Positions 37,132 through 47,857 are shown, numbered from the stretch's first letter. The stretch: DNA of 64,000 bases from Rhodanobacter sp. B04 (GCF_002001125.1 NZ_MUNV01000026.1:124001-188000); one strand, 5' to 3'. Program-made: numbers and translations. The notes: generated by a model from the sequence alone, not told the origin.

Positions 37132-38088
37132 CTATCCCTGGTAGGCGCCGTAGCTGCGCAGGCGCTTGTAGCGCTGTTCGAGCAGGTCGGGCAACGGTAT
37201 CGCCTCCAGTTCGTCGAGCTGTTTCAGCAGCACGGCTTTCAGGCGCACGGCCATCGAGCGCGGGTTGCGGTGCGCGCCGCCGAGCGGCTCGCGCACCAGC
37301 TTGTCGATCAGGCCCAGTTCCAGCAGGCGCGGCGCGGTCATGCCCAAGGCCTCGGCGGCGTCCTTCACCTTGTCCGCGCTCTTCCACAGGATCGAGGCGC
37401 AGCCTTCCGGCGAGATCACCGAATAGGTCGAGTACTGCAGCATCAGGGTGCGGTCGCCGACGCCGATCGCCAGCGCGCCGCCGGAGCCGCCCTCGCCGAT
37501 CACGGTGCACACGATCGGCACCTTCAGCTCGGCCATTTCCAGCAGGTTGCGGGCGATCGCCTCGCTCTGGCCGCGCTCCTCGGCACCGACGCCGGGGTAG
37601 GCTCCAGGCGTGTCGATCAGGGTCAGCAGCGGCAGGCCGAAGCGCTCGGCCATCTTCATCAGGCGCAGCGCCTTGCGGTAACCCTCCGGGCGCGGCATGC
37701 CGAAGTTGCGGCGCACCTTGTCCTTGGTGTTGCGGCCCTTCTGGTGGCCGATGATCATTACCGGCCGGCCGTTGATGCGGCCGAGGCCGCCGACGATGGC
37801 GGCGTCATCCGCGTACATGCGGTCGCCGGCCAGCTCGTGGAATTCCTCGCAGATCACGCCGATGTAGTCGAGCGTGTACGGCCGCGCCGGGTGGCGCGAC
37901 AGCTGGGTGGTCTGCCAGGAGTTGAGATTGCGGAAGATCTCGTTCGTCTTGAGCTTCAGCTTCTCGCGCAGCCGGCCGACTTCCTCGTCAATATTGAACG
38001 CCTGGCCATGGCTGGCATGGCGAAGCTCTTCGATCTTCGCGTCCAGTTCGGCGATCGGTTGTTCGAAATCGAGGAAGTTTGGGTTCAT
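37132..38088 (-). CDS. accA: Acetyl-CoA carboxylase carboxyltransferase subunit alpha
   Basis: Carboxyltransferase alpha subunit (318 aa; E. coli 319) making malonyl-CoA with Acc[21 protein letters not shown] at the N-terminus, [19 protein letters not shown] and [15 protein letters not shown] in the crotonase fold. The ATG at 38088 lacks a strong ribosome binding site; the frame is open further upstream but the family N-terminus fits this start. Confidence 0.96.
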   Translation of the reverse strand: MNPNFLDFEQPIAELDAKIEELRHASHGQAFNIDEEVGRLREKLKLKTNEIFRNLNSWQTTQLSRHPARPYTLDYIGVICEEFHELAGDRMYADDAAIVGGLGRINGRPVMIIGHQKGRNTKDKVRRNFGMPRPEGYRKALRLMKMAERFGLPLLTLIDTPGAYPGVGAEERGQSEAIARNLLEMAELKVPIVCTVIGEGGSGGALAIGVGDRTLMLQYSTYSVISPEGCASILWKSADKVKDAAEALGMTAPRLLELGLIDKLVREPLGGAHRNPRSMAVRLKAVLLKQLDELEAIPLPDLLEQRYKRLRSYGAYQG

Positions 38089-38248
38089 TCGTTGCAATTC
38101 ATGGCACAGAAGCGGCTCAGTATACCGTCCCGCAGGAAAAGACGAGAACGCCGCCGTATGGCTGTGACGGGTTTGACATCTGCCTGCCGCAGATGGGCCG
38201 ATTGCGCTATCGTCCGCCCCATCCAGCACTGCTTCCGCCAGGTCCGAC

Positions 38249-38626
38249 ATGCCGATCAAACCGCCCATCGACAACGCCAAGCTCGACCGCATCGTGGCCG
38301 AGGCCCGGCGCAACGCCGAGCAGCGCGAGCTGGGCTACCGCGAGCGCGCGCTGAAGATGTATCCGTGGGTGTGCGGTCGCTGCGCGCGCGAGTTCACCCG
38401 CGCGAACCTGCAGGAACTGACCGTGCACCATCGCAACCACGACCACGATTTCAACCCGCCGGACGGCAGCAACTGGGAGTTGTTGTGCGTGTATTGCCAT
38501 GACAACGAACACTCGCGGCATATCGACCATGTGCGTGGTGGCGTGATGGAAGTCGAGGATGCGCCGCCGGCTACCGGCAACCCGTTCGCGGATCTGAAGG
38601 CGATGCTGGAACGAGGCAGGAAGTGA
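38249..38626 (+). CDS. HNH endonuclease, YajD family
   Basis: Small HNH protein (125 aa). Two zinc-type cysteine pairs, CGRC (42-45) and CVYC, bracket the ββα-metal motif [11 protein letters not shown]. This matches YajD-like proteins found in core genomes, for which no target is known. It lies antiparallel between accA and dnaE, which are adjacent in many gammaproteobacteria. Confidence 0.85.
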   Translation: MPIKPPIDNAKLDRIVAEARRNAEQRELGYRERALKMYPWVCGRCAREFTRANLQELTVHHRNHDHDFNPPDGSNWELLCVYCHDNEHSRHIDHVRGGVMEVEDAPPATGNPFADLKAMLERGRK

Positions 38627-38652
38627 GGTTCGCGGTGGCCTCCGCTTGATCG

Positions 38653-38725
38653 GCAGGAGCGCACCCTGTGCGCGATTGCTCTCCCGCGGAACCGTAAAAG
38701 CATCGCGTACGCGCTGCGCTCCTGC
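38653..38725. repeat. REP-like long hairpin
   Basis: GCAGGAGCGCA (38653-38663) and TGCGCTCCTGC (38715-38725) are perfect complements; inner arms GCGCGAT and ATCGCGT extend the fold. It fills the convergent gap between the HNH gene and dnaE. Sequences with a GGAGCGCACCCTGTGCGCGA arm are, as I recall, dispersed extragenic repeats in this bacterial group (not verified here). Confidence 0.65.
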
Positions 38726-38741
38726 ACGCAATCGTGACGGT

Positions 38742-41700
38742 TCAATCCGGCTGCTTTACGATGCGCAACCGTGCCGCCTGTACACCCGGCAGTGCACGCA
38801 CGGCGCGCAACAATTCCGGGATGGCCTCGACGCGCCAGTTCTCGCCCAATTCGAGGTCGGCCTGGGCGCCGTGGTTGCGATAGCCATGCAGGGTCACACT
38901 GGCGCGGCCACCGCGATAACCGGCCAGCGCATGCCGCAGCTGTTCGACGAAGCCGGGGCCGATGCCGTTCAATTTCAGCTGCAGCAGCCGGGCGTGCTTG
39001 CGGCAGGCATCGGCGAGCGAGATGGCGCTGCGCGCGCGCAGCTGGAAGCCGCCGCCTGAGAAATCGTCGATGCGCAGGCCGCCCTCGACGATCAGCATCT
39101 GGTCGCGGGTGAGCAGGGGCGCGATCTGCTGGTACAACTCGCCGAAGAAGCTCACCTCGATGAGGCCGCTGCCGTCTTCCAGCCGCACGAAGGCATCGCT
39201 GTCGCCGCGCTTGCGCACGGCGGTGACCATGCCGGCGACGGTCCACGGCGTGTCCGGTCCGCGACGGAAGCGGTTGTTGTCGCCGTCGTCGTTCTTGCGT
39301 GGTTTCGGCGGCTGGTAGCGGTCGGCAATCTCGCCGAGCGGGCAAGTGGAGAGCTGCGCCAGTTCGTCCTTCCACGGGTCGGTGGGATGGCCGGACAGGT
39401 AATGGCCGAGCGTGTCGCGCTCCCCTTGCAGCTTCTGCTCCAGCGGCCATTCGGGTGCCGTCGGCAGGTCGATGTGGACTACCGGCGTGGTCGCGCCCAT
39501 CGCGGCACCGAACATGTCGTTCTGGCCCGACTGCTTGTCGCGCAGATGCTGCTCGGCGGCCTTGATCGCATCGGGCAGCTGCAGCATCAGGCTGGCGCGG
39601 GTGGGCGCCAGCGCGTCCAGCGCGCCGGACAGGATCAGCGCCTCCAGTACGCGGCGGTTGAGCTTGGTCGGGTCGACGCGACGGCAGAAATTGGCCAGGT
39701 CGGCATACGCGCCGTGCACACGCTCGGCGACGATCGCCTCGCAGGCGCCCTGACCGACGCCCTTGATCGCGCCCAAGCCGTACTGGATGGTCTTCGGTTC
39801 GATCGCGACGAACATGTAGTCGGACGCATTCACGTCCGGCGGTTGCACCACGATGCCGAGCGCGCGCGATTCGTCGAGGAAGGTCACCACCTTGTCGGTG
39901 TTGTCCATGTCGGACGAGATCGTCGCGGCCATGAACTCGGCCGGATAATGCGCCTTCAGCCATGCGGTCTGGTACGACACCAGCGCGTAGGCGGCGGCGT
40001 GCGACTTGTTGAAGCCGTAGCCGGCGAATTTTTCCATCAGGTCGAAGATGGTGTCGGCCTTGTCGCCGGCCAGGCCGTCCTTCGCCGCGCCCTCGCGGAA
40101 CTTGGCACGCTCCTTCGCCATCTTCTCGACGTCTTTCTTGCCCATCGCGCGGCGCAGCAGATCGGCGCCGCCGAGCGAGTAGCCGCCGACGATCTGCGCC
40201 ATCTGCATCACCTGCTCCTGGTAGACCATGATGCCGTAGGTCTCTTGCAGGATCGGCTCGACGCGCGGGTCGGGATATTCCACCTGCTCGCGGCCGTGCT
40301 TGCGCGCGACGAAGCTGGGGATCAGGTCCATCGGGCCGGGGCGGTACAGCGCCACCAGCGCGATGATGTCCTCGAAGCGGTCGGGCTTGGCGTCCTTCAG
40401 CATGCGCTGCATGCCGGAGGATTCGAGCTGGAACACCGCGACGGTCTGCGCCTTTTTCAGCAATTCGTACGGCGCCGGGTCGTCCAGTGGCAACGCGGCG
40501 ATATCCAGCGGTTCTTCGCCGGCCTTCGCGCGGCGGCGATTGATCGCCTTCACCGCCCAGTCGATGATGGTCAGCGTGCGCAGGCCGAGGAAGTCGAACT
40601 TGACCAGGCCGACCGCCTCGACGTCGTCCTTGTCGTACTGGGTCACCACGCCAGCGCCGCCCGCTTCGCAATACAGCGGTGCGAAGTCGGTCAGCGGGGT
40701 CGGTGCGATCACCACGCCGCCGGCATGTTTGCCGGCGTTGCGGGTGAGGTTTTCCAGGCTCAAGGCCAGGTCGATCAGGGCGCGGGCGTCCTCGTCCTGC
40801 TCATACGCATCGCAGAATTCCTTGACGACGCGGTCGGTCTCTTTCTTCGACTTTTCGGAGCGGCCGAGCGCATCGGACAAGGTGAGGTCGAGCGGCCGCG
40901 GCGGCACCATCTTGGCCAGTCGGTCGACCTGGCCGTACGGCATGCTGAGCACGCGACCGGAGTCGCGCAGCACGGCCTTGGCCGCCATCGAGCCGTAGGT
41001 GATGATCTGGCTGACGCGATCGCGGCCGTACTTGCGCGACACGTAGTCGATCACCTCGTCGCGGCGATCCATGCAGAAGTCGATGTCGAAGTCGGGCATC
41101 GACACGCGTTCGGGATTGAGGAAGCGCTCGAACAGCAGGTTGAACTGCAGCGGATCCAGGTCGGTGATCTTCAGCGCCCAGGCGACCAGCGAGCCGGCAC
41201 CGGAACCACGGCCCGGCCCGACCGGAATGCCGTTGTCCTTGCCCCAGCGGATGAAGTCCGACACGATCAGGAAGTAGCCGGGGAAGCCCATCTTGATGAT
41301 GACGTCCAGCTCGCGTTCCAGCCGCGCCTCGTAGTCGGCCAGCGTGTGGCCGGCGGCGAGCGGCGCCAGCGCGAGGCGCTCCTGCAGGCCTTGCCGCGAC
41401 AGTTCGCGGATGTGGCTGTCGAGGTTGTAACCCGCGGGTACCGGAAAATCGGGCAGGTAGTACTTGCCGAACTCCAGTTCCACATTGCAGCGTTTGGCCA
41501 GTTCGACCGTGTTTTCCAGCGCCTCGGGGAGGTCGGCGAACAGCGCGGCCATCTCCTCGGGCGTCTTCAGGTATTGCTGGTCGCTGTAGTCGCGCGGGCG
41601 TTTCGGATCCGCCAGCACGCGGCCCTGGTTGATGCATACGCGTGCTTCATGCGCGCTGAAATCGTCCTGCTTCAGGAAACGCACGTCGTTGCTGGCCAGC

Positions 41701-42281
41701 ACCGGCAGGCCGAGTTCGGCAGCCAGTGCCAGCGCCGCGGTGTTCCAGTTTTCCTCGCCATCGCGACCGCAGCGGGTCAACTCCAGATACAGCCGTTCGG
41801 GGAACAGCCGCGCCAGCGGCCGCAGCTTTACCAGCGCCGCCTCGACACCCTGGTTCAGCGCGATGCGACCGACCTCGCTCTCGCGCCCGAGCAGGGCGAT
41901 CAGGCCGTGACTGGCGTCGGCGCTCAGCCAGCCGGCGTCGACCAGCGCACGGCCGCCGTGTTGCCCTTCCTGCCAGGCACGCGAGACCAGTCGCGACAGG
42001 TTGAGATAGCCTTCGCGGTTCTGGCACAGCACGGTGAGTCGCCACGGGCGCGGGTCGTCCGGTGCGGAAACCGACAGGTCGCAACCGCCGATCGGCTTGA
42101 TCCCGGCCGCGCTGCAGGCCTTGTAGAACTTCACCAGCGCGAACATGTTGCATTCGTCGGTGAGCGCCACCGCCGGGATACCGTCGCGCACGCAGGCGGC
42201 GACCAGCGCCTTGATGCGGATGGTCGAGTCGACCAGCGAATATTCGCTGTGCAGGTGCAGGTGGGTATAGCGGGCGGTCAT
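38742..42281 (-). CDS. dnaE: DNA polymerase III subunit alpha
   Basis: Replicative polymerase subunit (1179 aa; E. coli 1160). PHP domain at the N-terminus (YTHLHLHSEYSLVDS), catalytic aspartates in MPDFDIDFCMDRRDEV, further polymerase motifs GPGRGSGAGSLVAWAL and GYGFNKSHAAAYALVS, then tau/beta-binding and OB regions. The ATG at 42281 matches the family start; the frame stays open for 26 codons upstream but without a family match. Confidence 0.96.
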   Translation of the reverse strand: MTARYTHLHLHSEYSLVDSTIRIKALVAACVRDGIPAVALTDECNMFALVKFYKACSAAGIKPIGGCDLSVSAPDDPRPWRLTVLCQNREGYLNLSRLVSRAWQEGQHGGRALVDAGWLSADASHGLIALLGRESEVGRIALNQGVEAALVKLRPLARLFPERLYLELTRCGRDGEENWNTAALALAAELGLPVLASNDVRFLKQDDFSAHEARVCINQGRVLADPKRPRDYSDQQYLKTPEEMAALFADLPEALENTVELAKRCNVELEFGKYYLPDFPVPAGYNLDSHIRELSRQGLQERLALAPLAAGHTLADYEARLERELDVIIKMGFPGYFLIVSDFIRWGKDNGIPVGPGRGSGAGSLVAWALKITDLDPLQFNLLFERFLNPERVSMPDFDIDFCMDRRDEVIDYVSRKYGRDRVSQIITYGSMAAKAVLRDSGRVLSMPYGQVDRLAKMVPPRPLDLTLSDALGRSEKSKKETDRVVKEFCDAYEQDEDARALIDLALSLENLTRNAGKHAGGVVIAPTPLTDFAPLYCEAGGAGVVTQYDKDDVEAVGLVKFDFLGLRTLTIIDWAVKAINRRRAKAGEEPLDIAALPLDDPAPYELLKKAQTVAVFQLESSGMQRMLKDAKPDRFEDIIALVALYRPGPMDLIPSFVARKHGREQVEYPDPRVEPILQETYGIMVYQEQVMQMAQIVGGYSLGGADLLRRAMGKKDVEKMAKERAKFREGAAKDGLAGDKADTIFDLMEKFAGYGFNKSHAAAYALVSYQTAWLKAHYPAEFMAATISSDMDNTDKVVTFLDESRALGIVVQPPDVNASDYMFVAIEPKTIQYGLGAIKGVGQGACEAIVAERVHGAYADLANFCRRVDPTKLNRRVLEALILSGALDALAPTRASLMLQLPDAIKAAEQHLRDKQSGQNDMFGAAMGATTPVVHIDLPTAPEWPLEQKLQGERDTLGHYLSGHPTDPWKDELAQLSTCPLGEIADRYQPPKPRKNDDGDNNRFRRGPDTPWTVAGMVTAVRKRGDSDAFVRLEDGSGLIEVSFFGELYQQIAPLLTRDQMLIVEGGLRIDDFSGGGFQLRARSAISLADACRKHARLLQLKLNGIGPGFVEQLRHALAGYRGGRASVTLHGYRNHGAQADLELGENWRVEAIPELLRAVRALPGVQAARLRIVKQPD

Positions 42282-42432
42282 GCAGTTTTGCGGGGTGAGT
42301 CCACGCAGGCTAGCTGGCGCTCTGTCCGGCGGCAAGATTGACTTCCGCGCGGTTTGCATGACGCGGCGCGGCGACCGAAGGAAGCCTCCTTTCGGGAGCA
42401 GCCGGAATCAGGTCACCGGATGGCGCTGCCGG

Positions 42433-42978
42433 TCAGGGACTGCGGGTGATTCCGGCCACAGCGGAAGGTGGCGGTTCGACGAGCAATTCGTTGATCTCGG
42501 CCACCAGGCTGTCCAGCATGTCTTCGCCATAGCCGACATGGACATGCGCCACGCTGCCGTCACGATGCAGCATCACCATCACGGGGATGCCCTTGTCGGA
42601 GCCGTAGGGCTTGCCGATCGAGCCGTCACGATCCCAGGTGATCAACAGCCCGGGCAAGCGCTTCTTGAGCAGACGGGCGCTGTGCGCGAACGTGTCGTGG
42701 TCTTCCTTGGAGTCGACGGCCACGACTTGCAGCGGAAGGCCGCGTTGGCTGGCTACCGATTGCAGCCCTGCCAGCACCGGTATTTCCTTCATGCAGTAGC
42801 CGCACCAGGTTGCCCAGAAACTGATCACCACGACCTTGCCGTGCAGCGAGGATACAGTCACTGCCGGCCCGCCCAGCGTCGCGCCCAGCGCATCCGGTGG
42901 CGTGTCGCCAGGTCGCATTTTCGCCTCGGCGGCAAAACACAGCATCAGTCCGAGCAATGCAAAAGCGATCCTGCGCAT
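42433..42978 (-). CDS. TlpA-like thioredoxin-fold protein, exported
   Basis: Periplasmic redox protein (181 aa). Signal peptide MRRIAFALLGLMLCFAAEA, then the thioredoxin fold with active site W-C59-G-Y-C62 (FWATWCGYC) and the cis-Pro segment GIPVMVML. Likely reduces or repairs periplasmic thiols, for example in cytochrome c maturation; partner unknown. ATG 42978 has GGGA eight bases upstream. It lies between rnhB and dnaE. Confidence 0.88.
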   Translation of the reverse strand: MRRIAFALLGLMLCFAAEAKMRPGDTPPDALGATLGGPAVTVSSLHGKVVVISFWATWCGYCMKEIPVLAGLQSVASQRGLPLQVVAVDSKEDHDTFAHSARLLKKRLPGLLITWDRDGSIGKPYGSDKGIPVMVMLHRDGSVAHVHVGYGEDMLDSLVAEINELLVEPPPSAVAGITRSP

Positions 42979-43103
42979 GTCATCCATCCCTTGGTTGTTG
43001 CTGCCAGCGTAGCAACGGATGCGAAGGGGTGGAAGCAATGTCGGGCCTTCATCCATTCAGCAGGTGGCGCTGCAGGCCAGTTTCGGCGAATGCATGCTGT
43101 TTG

Positions 43104-43301
43104 TCAGCGGATATGGAAGCGCTCGTCGTCGTCGTACTCCACGTAGTGGTCGAGACGGTGAACCTCCAATGGACGCAGGTTGTAGTCGGCGTGCGACATG
43201 CTGTCGTCGTCGACAGTGGCTGATGCAGGCGGAGTCGTTGACGGTGTTGGGATGAAGGTTGGTGTCGGTGGCATGGCTGGGCGAGTGTCTGGAAGCATCA
43301 T
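43104..43301 (-). CDS. Small hypothetical protein with strong ribosome binding site
   Basis: A 65-aa frame beginning ATG-ATG, with AGGAG about eight bases upstream. The product has a Pro/Thr-rich segment (PPTPTFIPTPSTTPPAS) and an acidic, aromatic C-terminus (HYVEYDDDERFHIR). No signal peptide or known domain. I do not recognise it; the start site and the non-repetitive end are the only support. Confidence 0.45.
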   Translation of the reverse strand: MMLPDTRPAMPPTPTFIPTPSTTPPASATVDDDSMSHADYNLRPLEVHRLDHYVEYDDDERFHIR

Positions 43302-43525
43302 GGCAGTGCTCCTGCGGTCTGTGTGGCGCTGAGACAGTTGAGCCGCGTGCCTGGGCAGGACAGGCCGTATGGCTGGCGCATCCATGCATGTCGAGATCCC
43401 TGCAGTGAAGGATGCTCCAGCGCCGGAAAAAGTTGCATAGACGGATGGCCTGTATGGCAGCCACCATCATCGGCGGAGCGCATTTGCTGCCGCAAATCGA
43501 CAGCATGGGATCAAGCAGCGCTGGA

Positions 43526-44188
43526 TCAGAGCAGTCTCGCCCGATCCAGCAGCAGTCGCACCGGTGCAAAGCTGCTGCGGTGCTGCGCGCAGGGGCCGAG
43601 CTTTTGCAATGCTGTCAGGTGTGCCTGAGTCGGGTAACCCTTGTGCACGGCAAAGCCGTAGCCGGGATGGACGGCATCCATCGCCACCATCAGGCGATCA
43701 CGACTTACCTTGGCGAGGATCGAAGCGGCGCTGATCGCCGGCTCCAGTGCATCGCCACCGATGATGGCGCGGCCAGGGCAGGGCAGGTCCTTTGGCAGCT
43801 TGTTGCCGTCGATCAGAGCTTCATGCGCGGCCGGTGCCAGGCCGGCCACGGCACGGCTCATGCCGGTCATGGTGGCCTGGAAGATATTCAGGCGATCGAT
43901 CTCGTCGGGCTCGATCAGGATCACGCAATAGGCCAGCGCCCGTTCGATGATCAGCGGATACAGCGCCTCGCGCCTGGCTTCGCTGAGCTTCTTCGAATCA
44001 TTGAGCCCGGCGATCGGACGGTCCGGATCGAGGATCACCGCCGCGACGGCCAGCGGTCCGGCCAGCGGCCCGCGTCCGGCTTCGTCGACCCCGGCAATGA
44101 AAAAGTTTCTTGCGCTGACTGCCACGCTGCCGTCGAGAGAGGCGCGCGGTGAGGGCTTGGCGCTCGCCACGGTCTTCTTAGCCGGCAT
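43526..44188 (-). CDS. rnhB: Ribonuclease HII
   Basis: Removes ribonucleotides and RNA primers from RNA-DNA hybrids (220 aa). The motif [13 protein letters not shown] has catalytic D35 and E36; further acidic residues lie in [12 protein letters not shown] and in the [16 protein letters not shown] segment. The start overlaps the lpxB end by 11 bp. An N-terminal basic extension of about 28 residues precedes the core. Confidence 0.95.
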   Translation of the reverse strand: MPAKKTVASAKPSPRASLDGSVAVSARNFFIAGVDEAGRGPLAGPLAVAAVILDPDRPIAGLNDSKKLSEARREALYPLIIERALAYCVILIEPDEIDRLNIFQATMTGMSRAVAGLAPAAHEALIDGNKLPKDLPCPGRAIIGGDALEPAISAASILAKVSRDRLMVAMDAVHPGYGFAVHKGYPTQAHLTALQKLGPCAQHRSSFAPVRLLLDRARLL

Positions 44189-45392
44189 CGCGCTGGTCCA
44201 TCAATTCTGCAATGGCCGCTGCCGCGCGGTCGCCCGCTTGACCGTCCATGCCTCCGCGCAATGCCTGATGCAGCTGCTCGAAAGCAGCGACGATATGGCT
44301 GCGACGTTCGCTGTCGCGGAACAAGGCCAGGGTGGCGGCAGCCAGGTTCGCGGCGTTGCAGTCGTCCTGCATCAGCTCGGGCACCAGCCGCTCATCGCCG
44401 AGGCCGCAGGCGCGCGCCAGGATGTTGGGCAGCGAATAGATGTCCGTTTTCAGCATCTTCATGGCGCGCGCGATGCGATAGCTCATCGGGGTCACGCGAT
44501 AGCCCACCACCATGGGCCGCTTCGCCAGCATCGCCTCCAGCGTCGCGGTGCCGGAAGCCAGCAGCACCACGTCGGCGGCCAGCATGGCCTCGTGTGCATG
44601 GCCATCGAGCAGCAGCGGTGCGGCTTCGTCGCGCGGACCTTTTGCCAACAGCTCCCTGAGCCTGGCACGGACCTGCGGATTGGCGGCCGGGATCACGATG
44701 CGCAAGCCAGGAATGGCCGCGGCCACCTGCGCTGCCGCGTCGATGAAGATCTGTCCCAGTCGCGTGAGTTCGGACAACCTGCTGCCCGGCAGCACGGCCA
44801 ATACCGGTGCCTGCTGCGGCAGTTGCAGTACGTCGCGCGCACCGGTGCGGTCCGATACCAGGGCAAAGCGGTCGGCCAGCGGATGGCCGACGAAGCGCGC
44901 GTCGATGCCGTGCCTGGCGTAAATGGCAGGCTCCATCGGAAACAGGCAGAGCACGCGACGTGCGCTGCGTCCGATTTTCTCCGCGCGCTTCTCGCGCCAT
45001 GCCCACACCGACGGGCTGACGTAATGCACGGTGAGCAGGCCGGCCTGCTTCAGCCGTTGCTCTACGCCGAGGTTGAAATCGGGAGCGTCGATGCCGACCA
45101 CCACCGCCGGGCGTGCCGCCAGCAAGCGCGCCATCAGCGCCTTGCGCAGTCGCAGCAGTCGCGGCAGATGGCGGATCACTTCGCTGAAGCCGAACAGCGA
45201 AAGTTCGTGGATCTCGTACCAGGACTCGAAGCCCTGCGCCTGCATGCGGGTGCCGCCAATGCCGACGAAACGGGCCTGCGGATAGCGCTGGCGCAGCGCG
45301 ACGATCAGGTCGGCGCCGAGTTGATCACCGGAATCTTCGCCGGCGAGAATGGCGATCAGCGGGGCTTGTGCAGAGACTTCGCCTGCTTGCAT
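44178..45392 (-). CDS. lpxB: Lipid-A-disaccharide synthase
   Basis: Peripheral membrane glycosyltransferase (404 aa) joining UDP-diacylglucosamine and lipid [14 protein letters not shown] near the N-terminus, [32 protein letters not shown] and [21 protein letters not shown] are signatures. CAGGAG precedes the ATG. Part of the lpxD-fabZ-lpxA-lpxB run. Confidence 0.96.
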   Translation of the reverse strand: MQAGEVSAQAPLIAILAGEDSGDQLGADLIVALRQRYPQARFVGIGGTRMQAQGFESWYEIHELSLFGFSEVIRHLPRLLRLRKALMARLLAARPAVVVGIDAPDFNLGVEQRLKQAGLLTVHYVSPSVWAWREKRAEKIGRSARRVLCLFPMEPAIYARHGIDARFVGHPLADRFALVSDRTGARDVLQLPQQAPVLAVLPGSRLSELTRLGQIFIDAAAQVAAAIPGLRIVIPAANPQVRARLRELLAKGPRDEAAPLLLDGHAHEAMLAADVVLLASGTATLEAMLAKRPMVVGYRVTPMSYRIARAMKMLKTDIYSLPNILARACGLGDERLVPELMQDDCNAANLAAATLALFRDSERRSHIVAAFEQLHQALRGGMDGQAGDRAAAAIAELMDQRDAG

Positions 45393-45450
45393 GTGGGTGT
45401 CTCCTGCAGGAAGTCAGGGCAAAAGCGCGTACCCGATTTCGCGGTAGGCG

Positions 45451-46224
45451 CTAACGGGCCAGCGAGCGCTCGCTGCGGCCCAGAAATTCCAGCATGGCCC
45501 GCACGTCCTCGCTCTGCCGGGCCTGTTCGGCCAGTTTTTCACGCGCCTCGGGCAGCGAGAGCCCTGCCATGTACAAGGTGCGGTAGGCGCGCTTGATCGC
45601 AGCAATGCGGGTGGCGTCGAAGCCGCGTCGCTTCAGGCCTTCGCTGTTGATCCCGCGCGGACGGCCCTGCTGTTCGTTGGCCATCATCACGAATGGCGGC
45701 ACGTCGTGGCCGACCAGGCAGCCCATGCCGATGAACGCATGCGCACCGACCTTGCAGAACTGGTGCACGCCGGAGTAGCCGGACATGATCGTCCAGTCGC
45801 CGATCTCCACATGCCCGGCCAGTGCCGAGTAGTTCGAAAACACCACGTTGTTGCCGACCTGGCAGTCGTGCGCGATGTGCACGTAGGCCAGCACCCAATT
45901 GTCATTGCCGATGCGCGTGACGCCGCCGCCGTCGCCGGTGCCGCGGTTGAGGGTGGCGAATTCGCGGATCAGGTTGCGGTCACCGATCACCAGTTCGGTG
46001 CGTTCACCGGCGAATTTCTTGTCCTGCGGTGCGCCGCCCAGCGAGGCGAACTGGGCAATGCGGTTGTCGCGGCCGATCCGGGTCGGCCCCTCGATCACCA
46101 CGTGCGGGCCGATCACCGTGCCGTCGCCGACCTCCACCTCGGCACCGATCACGCTGTAGGCGCCGATGCTGACGTTGGCACCGATGCTGGCGGATGGATC
46201 GATCTGCGCTGTGGGGTGGATCAT
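45451..46224 (-). CDS. lpxA: UDP-N-acetylglucosamine acyltransferase
   Basis: First acylation of lipid A (257 aa), a left-handed beta helix of hexapeptide repeats with a helical C-terminus. [13 protein letters not shown] carries the catalytic His (H119). The ATG overlaps the fabZ stop (ATGA), so translation is coupled. Confidence 0.96.
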   Translation of the reverse strand: MIHPTAQIDPSASIGANVSIGAYSVIGAEVEVGDGTVIGPHVVIEGPTRIGRDNRIAQFASLGGAPQDKKFAGERTELVIGDRNLIREFATLNRGTGDGGGVTRIGNDNWVLAYVHIAHDCQVGNNVVFSNYSALAGHVEIGDWTIMSGYSGVHQFCKVGAHAFIGMGCLVGHDVPPFVMMANEQQGRPRGINSEGLKRRGFDATRIAAIKRAYRTLYMAGLSLPEAREKLAEQARQSEDVRAMLEFLGRSERSLAR

Positions 46225-46694
46225 TTGTCGGATCTCGCCGCGCACATCAGTTCGCAGCTGGCCACTTCCTTGCCATCGACCAGCGTGCGCGCCACGAACA
46301 GGCCCATGCCGCGCATCAGGCGTTTCAGGGTCACTTCCAGACGCAACTGATCGCCAGGTACGACCGGCGCGCTGAAGCGCGCATTGTCGACCTTGACCAG
46401 ATAGAACAGCGGGCTGCCCTTGTCACCCTTGAGATGCCGGCTGATCTGGGTCAGCAGGCCGGCGGTCTGCGCCATCGCCTCGACGATCAACACGCCGGGC
46501 ATCACCGGATGGCCGGGGAAATGTCCCTGGAAGAATGGTTCGTTGATGGTCGCGTTCTTCAGTGCGACCACGCTGACGTCTGGCACGATCTCGATCACCC
46601 GATCCACCAGCAGGAACGGATAGCGATGCGGCAGCAACTGCTGGATCTGCTCCACGTTGATCGGCAACGTCAGGGTCCCGGTTTTCTCACTCAT
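46221..46694 (-). CDS. fabZ: 3-hydroxyacyl-ACP dehydratase
   Basis: Hot-dog fold dehydratase of fatty acid synthesis (157 aa). Catalytic H58 in [13 protein letters not shown] and E72 in LIVEAMAQ. It competes with LpxA/LpxD for hydroxyacyl-ACP, hence its classic place between lpxD and lpxA. ATG 46694 overlaps the lpxD end by 8 bp; the frame is open further upstream within lpxD. Confidence 0.96.
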   Translation of the reverse strand: MSEKTGTLTLPINVEQIQQLLPHRYPFLLVDRVIEIVPDVSVVALKNATINEPFFQGHFPGHPVMPGVLIVEAMAQTAGLLTQISRHLKGDKGSPLFYLVKVDNARFSAPVVPGDQLRLEVTLKRLMRGMGLFVARTLVDGKEVASCELMCAARSDK

Positions 46695-47733
46695 TGTTGC
46701 TGTCCTTCTCCAGCGCCGACAACCGGCGCGCGTACTCATCCAGATGCTTGAAGCGTGCCGCATTCTTCCGCCACTGGCGGTTTTCCTGCAGCGGCACGCC
46801 GGAAGAATATTCGCCCGGCTCGCGGATCGAGTGCGTAACCAGGCTCTTGGCGGTAATGGTAACCCGGTCGGCGAGTTCAAGATGACCGAGTACGCCCGCG
46901 TTGCCGCCGATCATGCAATATCGGCCGATTTTTGCACTGCCGGCGACCGCCGCGCAGCCGGCCATGGCAGTGTGCGCACCGACATGGACGTTGTGGGCGA
47001 TCTGGATCTGGTTGTCCAGCCGTACATCCTCTTCCAGCACGGTATCGTCCAGCGCGCCGCGGTCGATCGTGGTGTTTGCGCCGATTTCGCAGTCATCGCC
47101 GATGCGCACGCCGCCAAGCTGCGGCAGCTTGATCCAGCTGCCGTGGGCGGAAGCGTTGCGATCAAAGGCGAGACCGAAGCCGTCCGAGCCGATCACGGCG
47201 CCGGGATGCACCAGCACGCGTTTGCCCAGGGTGACCCGGGTCACCAGGGTCACCCGGGCGACCAGCCGCGACTGCGCGCCGACCGTGCAAGCTTCGCCGA
47301 TGATGCAATGCGGCCCCAGCACGGCACCGTCTTCGATCACCGCGGCGTCTCCGATCACGCAGCACGGGCCGATGCTGGCGCTTTGGCTGATCTGCGCGCT
47401 GGCGGCGACCACGGCGCTGGGATGTATTCCCGCCGGCGCGGCCGGCAGGCGTTCGAACAGCGCGGCGATTTTCGCGTAGGCCACATAGGGATCATGCGCG
47501 ACCAGTGCGGCGACAGGGCAGCCGGCGAGATCCTCCTCGCGCAACACCACTACGCCGGCACGGGTGGCTGCCAGCTGTGCGGTGTACTTGCTGTTGGAGA
47601 GAAAGCTCAGCTGGCTGGGGCTGGCGCCTGCCAGCGTGCCGACGCCGTCGAGGCGGATGCCGCCGTCACCGTGGCAGGCCAGACCGAATCGTTCGGCGAG
47701 TTCGGCGAGGGAGTAGGTGCTGTTCGCGCTCAA
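46687..47733 (-). CDS. lpxD: UDP-3-O-acylglucosamine N-acyltransferase
   Basis: Third step of lipid A synthesis (348 aa; E. coli 341). N-terminal uridine-binding domain, then hexapeptide repeats with the catalytic-His segment IQIAHNVHVGAHTAMAG and a C-terminal helix. The start is most likely TTG at 47733, giving LSANSTYSLAELAERFG, with GGAG six bases upstream; no ATG fits and a GTG at 47796 would add an unsupported extension. Confidence 0.92.
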   Translation of the reverse strand: MSANSTYSLAELAERFGLACHGDGGIRLDGVGTLAGASPSQLSFLSNSKYTAQLAATRAGVVVLREEDLAGCPVAALVAHDPYVAYAKIAALFERLPAAPAGIHPSAVVAASAQISQSASIGPCCVIGDAAVIEDGAVLGPHCIIGEACTVGAQSRLVARVTLVTRVTLGKRVLVHPGAVIGSDGFGLAFDRNASAHGSWIKLPQLGGVRIGDDCEIGANTTIDRGALDDTVLEEDVRLDNQIQIAHNVHVGAHTAMAGCAAVAGSAKIGRYCMIGGNAGVLGHLELADRVTITAKSLVTHSIREPGEYSSGVPLQENRQWRKNAARFKHLDEYARRLSALEKDSNNE

Positions 47734-47805
47734 GATGCTCTCCGTGAAACGGTGTTCATTGTATCGGCTCAGCCATGCCGGCGCGCTCGACGGCACCGCA
47801 AAGCA

Positions 47806-47830
47806 GAAAGCGCGGCATGGCCGCGCTTTC
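47806..47830. terminator. Strong hairpin between bamA and lpxD
   Basis: GAAAGCGCGGC (47806-47816) and GCCGCGCTTTC (47820-47830) form an 11-bp stem with a 3-nt loop; arms AAGCA and TGCTT can extend it. It lies 27 bp after the bamA stop. The U run is short, so it may be a partial terminator that sets bamA over lpxD expression. Confidence 0.55.
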
Positions 47831-47857
47831 CTTGCTTCGCATGTTCGCCCGTGGCGG

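Noticed and set aside
38173-38213. TTGACA with overlapping CATCTGC/GCAGATG dyad upstream of the HNH gene
   Set aside because: No -10 box at acceptable spacing, so not called as a promoter.
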